This document shows positions 6,915 to 14,495 of a DNA stretch of 16,068 nucleotides, piece by piece (within the stretch, counting starts at the first letter, position 1; every line of letters starts with the position of its first letter). The position numbers and the translations under genes are program-made. Under the pieces are notes generated by a model that ran no database searches, was not told the DNA's origin, and was given only the letters and a program-made list of their open reading frames with translations. This stretch comes from CBDVBZ01 sp965372355. Lineage in GTDB: Bacteria; Krumholzibacteriota; Krumholzibacteriia; WVZY01. The DNA is taken from contig CBDVBZ010000082.1 in NCBI GenBank assembly GCA_965372355.1, positions 1 through 16,068 of the forward strand, given 5' to 3'.

Positions 6915-8207
6915 ATGCTCATGCCATATACTGGTTTAACAGTTGTAATCCCTACGAGAAACCGCGCGAAGTTGGCAATGAACGCTATTCGATCGGTTTT
7001 AGGGCAATCCCTGGAGAATATACAGATCCTTGTTTCGGATAATTCCACCATTGGTGCTGAGGCGAACGAGTTGTCCGCTTTTTGCAAACCATTAACTAAC
7101 AGGGGAGTTCACTACATAGACCCTCCAAAGCCAATGCCTATGTCACGACATTGGGATTGGGCCATGGAACAATCTTTGGGACTTTCAGCATCCAACCATA
7201 TTACATTCTTGACCGACCGAATGATCTTCAAAAAAGGCAAATTGGCAGAGGCTATCGAGATCGCCAAACACCATCCCAATAAACTATTGTGTTATACCCA
7301 CGATAAAGTAATTGATCATAAAACCCCTATCAGAATGCTTCAGACACCATGGACTGGAAACGTTTTTGAAATCAGTTCAGAACGTCTATTGTTTCTTATA
7401 TCAAGAGCGACTCTACATGGTTGCCTGCCTAGAATGCTTAATTCTATTGTCCCGCGCTCTAGCATACATAAGATACAAGCGCACTTCGGTAACGTTTTTG
7501 ATTCAATTTCTCCAGATTTCAATTTCTGTTTTCGGTTCTTAAAGATATTTGACACTATCTTATATTTTGACACATCCGTCCTTTTACATTATGCTTTATA
7601 CAGAAGTAATGGGGAAAGCGTGGCAATAGGAAAAAGTACCACGGATCATATGGATTTTATTGCTGATTTGGGAGGCACACCTATGAATTTTGCCGCTCCG
7701 ATCCCGCAATTCAGGACGGTATTTAATGCCATCTGTCATGAGTATTGTCTTATAAAGGAAGAAAATAGTAGCGATAAATTCCGAAAAATTGACCAATGTG
7801 CCTACCTCAAACATATCGCACAGGAAATTGATAGAATAGAAAATCCATCCTTAAAGCTTGAAATGGAGGCGTTACTTGTCACCCATGGCTGGCAAGGCCT
7901 TCAAAATAGGAGATTTAATTATGGTTCATTTATGCGTAAGCTTTTTTCGACACGCAGTGTTGTGAACCGATTAAAGTGGTTATCCGGTGGTTCACACACA
8001 AAATGGGTTTGGTTAATCTTGGTAAACCTCTTTGGAATCCACCCTCCAGACGACAACAGATTTGGATTTCAAACCGCTGAGGAAGCAATCGAATATGCTA
8101 ACCGGTTCCCAAGGAGGAAGGACACAGACAACCCTCTTGGAGAGCCCCTGTCTTCAGCCACAGAATTAGGGGGAATTCCTTTGCCCTCAGGGCACGCTGC
8201 TCTTTGA
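6915..8207 (+). CDS. AT-rich GT2-type glycosyltransferase
   Basis: The 430-residue protein has a GT-A N-terminal domain: LTVVIPTRNRAKLAMNAIRS (8-27), ILVSDNST (38-45), MSRHWDWAME (76-85) and FLTDRMIFKKG (98-108). The TDR takes the place of the usual D-x-D. This TDR form is seen in a subgroup of GT2 proteins in polysaccharide loci. The rest is not assignable to a motif I recognise. AGGTGGGA at 6906-6913 serves either the ATG at 6915 or that at 6921; both are plausible. Codons are strongly A/T-ending, unlike the genes on either side, suggesting separate acquisition. It stands alone: 115 nt after the left plus-strand unit and convergent with the right operon (57 nt gap). The last 35 or so residues look unstructured and may have been added at the junction. 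Confidence 0.88.
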   Translation: MLMPYTGLTVVIPTRNRAKLAMNAIRSVLGQSLENIQILVSDNSTIGAEANELSAFCKPLTNRGVHYIDPPKPMPMSRHWDWAMEQSLGLSASNHITFLTDRMIFKKGKLAEAIEIAKHHPNKLLCYTHDKVIDHKTPIRMLQTPWTGNVFEISSERLLFLISRATLHGCLPRMLNSIVPRSSIHKIQAHFGNVFDSISPDFNFCFRFLKIFDTILYFDTSVLLHYALYRSNGESVAIGKSTTDHMDFIADLGGTPMNFAAPIPQFRTVFNAICHEYCLIKEENSSDKFRKIDQCAYLKHIAQEIDRIENPSLKLEMEALLVTHGWQGLQNRRFNYGSFMRKLFSTRSVVNRLKWLSGGSHTKWVWLILVNLFGIHPPDDNRFGFQTAEEAIEYANRFPRRKDTDNPLGEPLSSATELGGIPLPSGHAAL

Positions 8208-8264
8208 GGCTTTGATGCATTTTCGCTCGGCTGAACGCCAATTGCACTTGGGAATTCATATCGG
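8208..8264. other. Convergent intergenic gap
   Basis: This 57-nt gap lies between the AT-rich glycosyltransferase and the last gene of the right-hand operon. I see no convincing bidirectional terminator. A small hairpin at 8182-8194 (TGCCC-TCA-GGGCA) lies inside the glycosyltransferase end and lacks a T-run. GGGAATTC occurs at 8171-8178 and again at 8250-8257. Confidence 0.5.
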
Positions 8265-9044
8265 TTAGCCGGTGCGCCGCAAGTACCCATCTGGGGCAAC
8301 TGAGATAAGCAACTTTTGCTGTATACTCACGTCAACCTCGAATTCGGGATGATTTTTCAGATATTCCCAGACTGCAGTCTTCGGATTGTCACCCGGTCCC
8401 CATGGCCGATCGGGGAACATGTCGGCCCGCATGTCTTCAATCACGGTGTCAAAAACCACGCAATAACTCCCAGCGGAAACCAGCGGGGCATATGCCTCCA
8501 GTTCAGCCAACACGTGGTCATGGGTATGATTGGAATCGAGACAAACCAAAATCTCCTGGTAGCCGGAAGCAATCCCCCTGATCTGTTCTATAATCTCCGG
8601 TTCGCTGCTGGACCCCTCGATCATTTGAATACGTGAAGACATGGGATGCGTTTCAATGGCTTGACGATTATGCGCCCGGATGTCGATATCGATTCCCAGC
8701 ACCTTGCGCTGTGAAACCCGAGGGTCGATCATCTCGCCCGATTCAATCGCATCGCGCATGTCCAGCAGCGCCAGCATTGACGCACTAAAAATCAGCGAGC
8801 CCCCATGGGCGATACCAGTTTCAATGATCAGATCGGGGTTGACCCGCCATATCAGCTCCTGCATCGCAACAATATCCTGCGGATACTGAATAATCGGCCG
8901 CCCTTGCCACTCAAAGTGGTAGGAATACTTGAACAAGTTAACCGATTCAATCCATTCACTCGTCAATTTTTTGAGTGAGCTATCTTTTCCCAAAGCCGCA
9001 ATCTCGGACTCACAGTCCTGTTTAAACGAATTATGTTGATTCAT
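8265..9044 (-). CDS. CmcI-family (cephalosporin hydroxylase-like) SAM-dependent O-methyltransferase
   Basis: The 259-residue protein has the CmcI/rhamnosyl O-methyltransferase layout: an N-terminal helical part, FEWQGRPIIQYPQD (44-57), the SAM site IIETGIAHGGS (73-83), VLGIDIDIRAHN (115-126), the metal-site segment CLDSNHTHDHV (169-178), and a C-terminal SVAPDGYLRR. The family is often labelled cephalosporin hydroxylase, but in glycan clusters it is usually a metal-assisted sugar O-methyltransferase. It is the last gene of the right operon. Its ATG (9044-9042) overlaps the formyltransferase stop by 4 nt (ATGA). Likely role: methylating a hydroxyl of the unusual sugar or of the chain end. Target position is unknown. 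Confidence 0.87.
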   Translation of the reverse strand: MNQHNSFKQDCESEIAALGKDSSLKKLTSEWIESVNLFKYSYHFEWQGRPIIQYPQDIVAMQELIWRVNPDLIIETGIAHGGSLIFSASMLALLDMRDAIESGEMIDPRVSQRKVLGIDIDIRAHNRQAIETHPMSSRIQMIEGSSSEPEIIEQIRGIASGYQEILVCLDSNHTHDHVLAELEAYAPLVSAGSYCVVFDTVIEDMRADMFPDRPWGPGDNPKTAVWEYLKNHPEFEVDVSIQQKLLISVAPDGYLRRTG

Positions 9045-9775
9045 TTCTTTACTTTTCTGATCTCTATTGAAATTTCATACCGCTCATTATTATCCTCAAA
9101 CCAACATCCGGGATGCCCTTCAAATGTTCTGGCCCGCAATAAATTAAGGATGTCGCGAGCCTTGTACATGCCCTCAAGGTCTATATGACTGGCAACTTCT
9201 ATCTCCGATGAGTGGTGTGAAGAACCCTCGTCGTTATTCTGTGGTATCGCCTGAATCATGCCTGTCCTCAAAGCCGGATAAGTATTTCGAAACAAATCGA
9301 GCATTGCGTCCTGGGCCTTCATGTATAGCGACTCTCCGTCGTCTCCCCATTCAGAAGTTATCTCCTGCTGCGCGACTATCTCACCTGTATCAACACCTGC
9401 ATCAACGCGATGAAGCGTGACACCAAATGGCGATTCCTCGACCAACGCCCAAAAGTTGGGATGTTTCCCCCGGCCATAAGGGAGCAAGCTCGGATGTGTG
9501 TTAATAAATCCTTGGTGTGGAGTTTCTATCAGAGGTTTTTTCAATATCTTTGGCCACCACGCCAGAATCCCAAGATCAAGGTCATCGGGAAGCCTTGGTA
9601 CAATACTCTGCTCGGAGTCAAACACACAGGTTGGTATTCCAATATCTTGAGCCAAATCAGAAATTTTGTTTTCCTTTATTGTCACGACCAAAGATAGATC
9701 CTGAGGAAATTGGTCAGCTAGGTATCTAGTAATATTCATCCCCATAATAGCGTCAGCAAAAAGAACGATTTTCAC
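9041..9775 (-). CDS. Sugar N-formyltransferase (N10-formyl-THF dependent)
   Basis: Read from a GTG at 9775-9773, giving 244 residues starting VKIVLFADAIMG, the usual first strand of the family; an upstream in-frame GTG (9805) would add only residues encoded within the preceding gene. The catalytic triad of formyltransferases is intact: Asn92 and His94 in FINTHPSLLPYGRG and Asp129 in VDAGVDTGEI. The C-terminal stretch with MYKARDILNLLRARTF is like sugar formyltransferases. It is shorter than methionyl-tRNA formyltransferase (about 310) and lacks that enzyme's tRNA-binding C-terminal domain, so a sugar amine is the likely substrate. The GTG overlaps the aminotransferase stop as GTGA. GGAG at 9789-9786 lies 10 nt upstream. 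Directly after an aminotransferase, it should formylate the amine that enzyme makes, as in N-formylperosamine or Qui4NFo pathways. Confidence 0.9.
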   Translation of the reverse strand: MKIVLFADAIMGMNITRYLADQFPQDLSLVVTIKENKISDLAQDIGIPTCVFDSEQSIVPRLPDDLDLGILAWWPKILKKPLIETPHQGFINTHPSLLPYGRGKHPNFWALVEESPFGVTLHRVDAGVDTGEIVAQQEITSEWGDDGESLYMKAQDAMLDLFRNTYPALRTGMIQAIPQNNDEGSSHHSSEIEVASHIDLEGMYKARDILNLLRARTFEGHPGCWFEDNNERYEISIEIRKVKK

Positions 9776-10881
9776 TTTTCCAAAACTCCATAACATACCC
9801 TGCACACTCGTTCTAGCTCAGACGGTTTCAAATCGTGGTACCCGGGCAGATTAATAGCCCGCGTTGGAATATCCCAAGCGATTGTATTCCCGAACACTGG
9901 TTCAAACATTGGCAATGTAGAAAGCGGCCAGAAAAATACTCGTGCATCCACATTTTCAGCCGCAAAAGCTGTCTGTAATTTCTCCCGCGTAATGCCGGTT
10001 TCACGCTCAAATACAACCGTAGGCATCCATGCGCCATTCACTGTTCCCGAAGGCTCTGGGTTCATCGTCACGCCGGGCAGTTTTTCCAGATGGTTGCGAT
10101 AATACCTGAGGATTTCACGCTTTCGGTCAGTCAGTTCCTTAATGCGTTCCAACTGTGCGCAACCAATCGCAGCCTGAATGTTCGCCATTTTGAATTTGAA
10201 CCCGACGATGTCTGGCCAGAACTGTTTCGTCTGCCCGCGTGCGCGGCCATGGTTGCTTAACGTCAGCACACGACCGTACAGGTCCGGATCGTTAGTGACA
10301 AACATTCCACCCTCGCCTGTCGTTAGCGTCTTGGTGCCATGAAACGAGAATGTACCAAATTTTCCCATAGAGCCCGCGCGCATCCCATGGTATACGGAGC
10401 CAATGGCTTGAGCTGCGTCTTCGATCACAGGGATGCCGTGTTTTTCACCAATCGCCAACAGCCTCTGCATATCACACAGGTTGCCGTAGAGATGAACGGC
10501 GACGATGGCCTTTGTTCGCGGGGTGATGGCTTGCTCGACCAGTTCCGGATTCAGGCACCAAGAGTCGGGAAGAATATCGATAAAAACAGGTTTGGCGCCC
10601 AAATGAACGATGGGGGATGCCGTGGCAATCCAGTTCGTGTCTGCCAGAATGACTTCATCGCCAGGGCCAATATCCAGTGCCGCCATTCCCATGTGAAGCG
10701 CACCTGTACAACTGGAAGTCGCAATTGCATATTGTATACCGAGATGGGCTTTGAACAATTCTTCAAAGCGAATGATATATTCGTAGCACTTCTCGCCCCA
10801 GCCATTCGTGGCTGCATCGGTAGCGTATTGGACCTCCAGCGCGGTGATGGATGGTTTGGTGTAAAGGATGCGGTGTTTCAG
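9772..10881 (-). CDS. DegT/DnrJ/EryC1 PLP sugar aminotransferase, perosamine-synthase-like; proposed CTG start
   Basis: From the proposed CTG (10881-10879) the protein has 369 residues. It shows PLP-enzyme landmarks in order: SSCTGALHMGMAAL (56-69), GDEVI (74-78), HLYGNLCDM (130-138), IEDAAQAIGS (153-162) with Asp155 for the pyridine nitrogen, and FSFHGTKTLTTGEGG (178-192) with Lys184 as the Schiff-base lysine. The Lys separates it from RfbH-type 3-dehydrases, which have His there. The overall pattern resembles GDP-perosamine synthase and other C-4 aminotransferases. No ATG, GTG or TTG exists between the end of the upstream gene and the conserved KPSIT region; the in-frame GTG at 10974 would lie inside that gene. 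CTG overlaps the upstream stop as CTGA and is preceded by GGAGG 4 nt away. Expected role: glutamate-dependent amination of a CDP-4-keto sugar. Confidence 0.92.
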   Translation of the reverse strand: MKHRILYTKPSITALEVQYATDAATNGWGEKCYEYIIRFEELFKAHLGIQYAIATSSCTGALHMGMAALDIGPGDEVILADTNWIATASPIVHLGAKPVFIDILPDSWCLNPELVEQAITPRTKAIVAVHLYGNLCDMQRLLAIGEKHGIPVIEDAAQAIGSVYHGMRAGSMGKFGTFSFHGTKTLTTGEGGMFVTNDPDLYGRVLTLSNHGRARGQTKQFWPDIVGFKFKMANIQAAIGCAQLERIKELTDRKREILRYYRNHLEKLPGVTMNPEPSGTVNGAWMPTVVFERETGITREKLQTAFAAENVDARVFFWPLSTLPMFEPVFGNTIAWDIPTRAINLPGYHDLKPSELERVCRVCYGVLEK

Positions 10882-12101
10882 AAGACCTCCAGCTCGGGAA
10901 CCGCCGTAAAAAAGCGGGTCCCATGCTCTGTCAATTCGGCGTTCTGCTGCCTCACCTCCGCAGCGATGTTCCACGGCAGAATCAGCACATAGTCGGGGGA
11001 ATCTTGCAGCAAGGCAGATGGCGGCAGAATGGGAATGTGACTTCCCGGCATGTATTTACCTTGTTTTGCCGCAGCCGCATCGCATACGAACGGCACCAAG
11101 TCGGGTTTGACGCCGGCATAGTTCAGTAGTGTATTTCCCTTTGCGGCAGCACCATAGGCAGCGACTTTTTTGCCTGCACGTTTTTGCTCGATTAAAAAAA
11201 TCAAGAAATCGTCTTTGACCTTGTCCGCTTTAGCCTGGAAGTCTTGATAGGTAGTCAGTGTTTGTAAGCTGCGGTTGCGTTCTTCTGTAAGCAACGCATT
11301 GACTGCAGGCGACGTCTGCCGAGAATCATACTCATGACAACCGTAAACACGCAGACTGCCGCCGTGGGTAGGCAACTCTTCCACATCCCACACCCGCAAG
11401 CCGGCGGTCTTGAAGATGGAGCTCACGGTAAAAAGCGACAGATAGGAAAAATGCTCGTGATAGACCGTATCGAACTGCGTGTGCTCGATAAGCCGCTTCA
11501 AATGAGGGAATTCCAGTGTTATAGTGCCACCGGGGTTGAGCGCCGCATTCAGACCACGTGTGAAGTCGTTAATGTCGGGCACATGGGCATAGACGTTATT
11601 ACCGACGATTAGATCGGCCTGCTTACCTTCGGTGGCGAGTTGCTTGCCGAGCTGTTCGCCAAAGAACTCCCGCAGCACGGGAATCCCGAGTTTCTCTGCG
11701 GCTTCGGCTGTGCTACTTGTTGGTTCAATGCCAAGACAAGGGATACCAGCCGCAACAAAGTTCTTCAGCAAGTAGCCGTCATTGGCGCCAACTTCGATGA
11801 CCATACTGTCTTTGCTGAGCCCCAATTGGCGTGTCATCTTTTCTACGTAACGTGCAGCATGCGCCAGGCAGCTCGTCGAGGTACTGGAAAAGTATGCATA
11901 ATTCGGGCTGAACAGCTCGTCAGCCTGCGCATAATCCTCAGTCTGCACCAGCCAGCACTGATCGCAGACCTTGATTTTGAGCGGGTAATATTTCTCGGGG
12001 TGAGTCAGATCGTCCAACGTCAGATAGGCGTTCGACGGCGGTGCAAAACCGAGATCGAGAAAAGTATGTTCGAGCGGTGTTCCGCAGTGGCGACATTTCA
12101 T
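10878..12101 (-). CDS. Nucleotide-sugar C-methyltransferase (TylC3/NovU/TcaB9 type)
   Basis: The 407-residue product from the ATG at 12101-12099 begins MKCRHCGTPLEH; an upstream in-frame extension to 12182 lies inside the epimerase gene. Three parts are visible: a zinc-binding N-terminal domain with C3, C6, C46 and C49; a SAM domain with VIEVGANDGYLL (101-112); and a C-terminal Rossmann-like domain with VAAYGAAAKGNTLLN. This is the Methyltransf_13/23/14 architecture of dTDP-sugar 3-C-methyltransferases. The YHEHFSYLS segment (214-222), with Glu216 and His217, matches the catalytic Glu-His pair known for TcaB9, and His173 (NNVYAHVPD) matches its other active-site His. It would methylate C-3 of a 4-keto sugar through an enediolate. 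The start overlaps the epimerase stop (ATGA). Confidence 0.9.
   Translation of the reverse strand: MKCRHCGTPLEHTFLDLGFAPPSNAYLTLDDLTHPEKYYPLKIKVCDQCWLVQTEDYAQADELFSPNYAYFSSTSTSCLAHAARYVEKMTRQLGLSKDSMVIEVGANDGYLLKNFVAAGIPCLGIEPTSSTAEAAEKLGIPVLREFFGEQLGKQLATEGKQADLIVGNNVYAHVPDINDFTRGLNAALNPGGTITLEFPHLKRLIEHTQFDTVYHEHFSYLSLFTVSSIFKTAGLRVWDVEELPTHGGSLRVYGCHEYDSRQTSPAVNALLTEERNRSLQTLTTYQDFQAKADKVKDDFLIFLIEQKRAGKKVAAYGAAAKGNTLLNYAGVKPDLVPFVCDAAAAKQGKYMPGSHIPILPPSALLQDSPDYVLILPWNIAAEVRQQNAELTEHGTRFFTAVPELEVF
10886..10890 (-). promoter_or_regulatory. Shine-Dalgarno GGAGG supporting the CTG start of the aminotransferase
   Basis: GGAGG occupies 10890-10886 and is followed by TCTT and then CTG. It lies within the last codons (Glu-Val) of the C-methyltransferase gene. 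Spacing of 4 nt is slightly short but usable. It is one of the better Shine-Dalgarno matches among the operon junctions I inspected, which fits a weak start codon needing help. Confidence 0.55.
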
Positions 12102-12658
12102 AACACTAAGCCTGCAAAATCCTGGTTGATCATCGGATGAAGAGCATCCGCGGCAGAAATTTCGGTGATTTCGAGCGGCCATTTGATAGCCAGTTTAAAA
12201 TCGTGAGGATTCAAAGCACCCTTTGCCTCGTCATGGTAAGCAGCCGAGTGGCAATACAACAGCTCCACATCATCGGTCAGCGCCTGGAAACCATGTGCAA
12301 AGCCTTCGGGAATGAGTAGCGCCCGGTGATTGTCAGCCGAGAGTTCTTCCGTATGCCAATGCAGGAGGGTGTCCGAGCCCCCCCTTAGATCCACGGCAAC
12401 ATCCCATACCCTGCCGCGCAGGCAGCTGACCAGCTTCATTTCCGCATAAGGCGGTAGCTGGAAATGCATGCCGCGCACCGTACCACGTTTGGCTGTATAG
12501 GTATGATTAATCTGGGCGATCGGCTTCTGCCAACCGGCGGAAGCAAGTTCTTCGGCACAGAACAGGCGCGACAGAAATCCACGGCTGTCACCCGAGATTC
12601 GGCGTTCAACCAGTTTCAGCCCCGCTAAAGGCAAGTCAGTGACTGTAAAACGGCTCAT
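12098..12658 (-). CDS. rfbC: RmlC/RfbC-type 4-keto-6-deoxyhexose 3,5-epimerase
   Basis: 186 residues, the normal RmlC length (about 180-185). Aligned by eye with Salmonella RmlC, the catalytic residues are kept: His65 in RGMHFQ (RmlC His63), Lys75 in MKLV (Lys73), Tyr135 and Tyr141 (Tyr133 and Tyr139), and Asp171 in ISAADAL (Asp170). IPEGFAHGF (116-124) is the cupin-fold signature. The family usually acts on dTDP-4-keto-6-deoxyglucose, but here the only nucleotide-sugar source in the operon is the CDP-glucose pair RfbF/RfbG, so a CDP-linked substrate is inferred. It could be a 3-epimerase only. It overlaps rfbG and the C-methyltransferase gene by 4 nt at each end. Confidence 0.92.
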   Translation of the reverse strand: MSRFTVTDLPLAGLKLVERRISGDSRGFLSRLFCAEELASAGWQKPIAQINHTYTAKRGTVRGMHFQLPPYAEMKLVSCLRGRVWDVAVDLRGGSDTLLHWHTEELSADNHRALLIPEGFAHGFQALTDDVELLYCHSAAYHDEAKGALNPHDFKLAIKWPLEITEISAADALHPMINQDFAGLVL

Positions 12659-13725
12659 AGCAAGCTCTCGTATTCAGCAATCTGAGCCTCACAAAGCGCT
12701 CGCGCTCCTTCGCCCTCATTCCGGGCGCGATACCATGACATGGTGTTTTCAATCGACTCCGTAAGCCCCCAGCGGGATTTGACTCCGAGGTTGTGAGTGG
12801 ATTTGGCAACTTCCAGGGCTAACCAACTTGCCTCGTGCGGGCCATCGCTGTCGTTTCCATAGCGCACTTCGCCGCGGCCATAGCTGTTGCGGGCAATTTC
12901 CACCACGTCGCGTACGGTTGCTGTCTGGTTGGTCTCCGGGCCAAAGTTGTAAGCACCCGCCAAGGCAGGTTTCCACCAGAGTTTCTCTGCAAGGGTCAAA
13001 TATCCGGCCAACGGTTCCAACACGTGTTGCCAGGGGCGTATCGCATCCGGGCGGCGAACCTCCAGTGTTTGCTCCATTTGCCAGGCACATACGGCATCAG
13101 GAATCAAACGGTCTTCCGACCAATCACCCCCACCGATGACGTTGCCGGCTCGGGCGCTGCCAACGGCAACGCCTTGCTCTGCGAGAAAGGCATCGCGATA
13201 GCTCGCAATCACAATCTCGCTCGCGGCTTTGCTGGCACTATAAGGGTCGTGACCACCCAGCGCATCGTCTTCACGGTAAGGCCAAGGCCAGTCTTTGTTG
13301 CGATAAACCTTATCGGTGGTGACCATCACTGCCACGCGTGTACGCTCCAGCCCGCGTAACGCATCCAGCACATGAGCGGTACCCATGACATTGGTGGCAA
13401 ATGTTTCCACAGGGTTGCAGTAACTGGCGCGCACCAACGGTTGAGCCGCCAGGTGAAAAACAATCTCCGGCTGGATTTGTTTGATCCGGGTGTCCAGTGC
13501 AGCACTGTCACGAATATCACAAAAATGGCTCTCGCAAAGTTTTTCGATACCGGCGAGCGAAAAAAGATTGGGCATAGTGTTTGGAGGCAGGCTGATGCCG
13601 GTCACCTCAGCGCCCAGCCGATGTAACCAAAGAACCAACCACGAGCCCTTAAAACCGGTATGCCCGGTTAATAGGACACGTTTGCCCTGCCAGAAACCCT
13701 TGCTCAATTGGGTTAGCCCACTCAT
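12655..13725 (-). CDS. rfbG: CDP-glucose 4,6-dehydratase
   Basis: 356 residues from the ATG at 13725-13723 (MSGLTQ), which overlaps the rfbF stop as ATGA; an in-frame start 15 nt further upstream is less likely. Extended SDR features are TGHTGFKG (20-27) for NAD, HLAAQPLVR (91-99), the TTDK segment with Lys139 (136-139), and the YSASK catalytic pair Tyr162/Lys166. The HLAAQPLVR and VYRNKDWPWPYRE stretches are typical of RfbG as opposed to dTDP-glucose dehydratase RmlB. It converts CDP-glucose to CDP-4-keto-6-deoxyglucose in the cytoplasm, the branch point of CDP-deoxysugars. Confidence 0.96.
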   Translation of the reverse strand: MSGLTQLSKGFWQGKRVLLTGHTGFKGSWLVLWLHRLGAEVTGISLPPNTMPNLFSLAGIEKLCESHFCDIRDSAALDTRIKQIQPEIVFHLAAQPLVRASYCNPVETFATNVMGTAHVLDALRGLERTRVAVMVTTDKVYRNKDWPWPYREDDALGGHDPYSASKAASEIVIASYRDAFLAEQGVAVGSARAGNVIGGGDWSEDRLIPDAVCAWQMEQTLEVRRPDAIRPWQHVLEPLAGYLTLAEKLWWKPALAGAYNFGPETNQTATVRDVVEIARNSYGRGEVRYGNDSDGPHEASWLALEVAKSTHNLGVKSRWGLTESIENTMSWYRARNEGEGARALCEAQIAEYESLL

Positions 13726-14495
13726 TGCCAAATTTTCCAAGGGGCTTTGCCGGACACCCAGAGTTCTTCCAGCGCGTTCTTGTCACGCAAGGTGTCCATC
13801 GGTTGCCAGAAGCCTTTGTGCTCAAAAGCCATCATTTCACCCATGGAGGCAATACGCGTTAGCGGTGCGCCTTCCCAGCTGCTTTGATCGCCTTCGATCA
13901 GGTCAAGCACCTTGGTGGACAGCACAAAAAAACCGCCATTGATCATCCCGCCATCGCCACCGGGTTTTTCAGAAAAACCGGTGACCTGACTTCCCGACCT
14001 TTCGAGCGCGCCATAGCGACCCGGCGGTTGGACGGCGGTCACCGTCGCCATTTTACCGTGTTGGCGATGGAATTCAATTGAAGCTCGGATATCGACGTTG
14101 CTGACACCATCGCCATAGGTAAGGCAGAACGCCTCTTCATCCTTGATGTAATCGGATACCCGTTTGAGGCGCCCGCCAGTAAGAGTGTTCTCGCCGGTAT
14201 CGACCAGAGTGACTTTCCACGGTTCGACCTTTTGCTGATGAACTTCCATGCGGTTATTGGCCATATCGAACGTTACATCGGACATGTGCAGGAAATAGTT
14301 GGCGAAATACTCCTTGATGAGATATCCCTTGTAGCCGCAGCAGATCACGAAGTCATTTACACCATGGGCAGAATACAGCTTCATAATGTGCCACAGAATC
14401 GGTTTGCCGCCGATTTCGATCATAGGCTTGGGTTTGAGATGGGTTTCTTCGGAGATTCGGGTACCGAGACCACCGGCCAAGATGACGGATTTCAT
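13722..14495 (-). CDS. rfbF: Glucose-1-phosphate cytidylyltransferase
   Basis: 257 residues, matching the standard RfbF length. The N-terminus MKSVILAGGLGTRISEET is the nucleotidyltransferase signature, with the loop GGLGTR (8-13) and KPKPM (21-25). GYKGYLIKEYF (54-64) and the metal-binding GDG (128-130, in CLTYGDGVSNVD) are RfbF-specific. FSEKP and the closing FWQPMDTLRDK match the family. It makes CDP-glucose from CTP and glucose-1-phosphate. Its ATG overlaps the wzt stop (ATGA) and its stop overlaps rfbG, so nucleotide-sugar supply is translationally linked to export. Confidence 0.97.
   Translation of the reverse strand: MKSVILAGGLGTRISEETHLKPKPMIEIGGKPILWHIMKLYSAHGVNDFVICCGYKGYLIKEYFANYFLHMSDVTFDMANNRMEVHQQKVEPWKVTLVDTGENTLTGGRLKRVSDYIKDEEAFCLTYGDGVSNVDIRASIEFHRQHGKMATVTAVQPPGRYGALERSGSQVTGFSEKPGGDGGMINGGFFVLSTKVLDLIEGDQSSWEGAPLTRIASMGEMMAFEHKGFWQPMDTLRDKNALEELWVSGKAPWKIWQ

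Noticed and set aside
8182..8194. TGCCC-TCA-GGGCA hairpin as a terminator
   Set aside because: Inside the coding end of the GT2 and not followed by a T-run.
8171..8257. Two GGGAATTC copies flanking the GT2 stop
   Set aside because: Eight bases, itself mostly palindromic, is too short to support a target duplication or attachment site.
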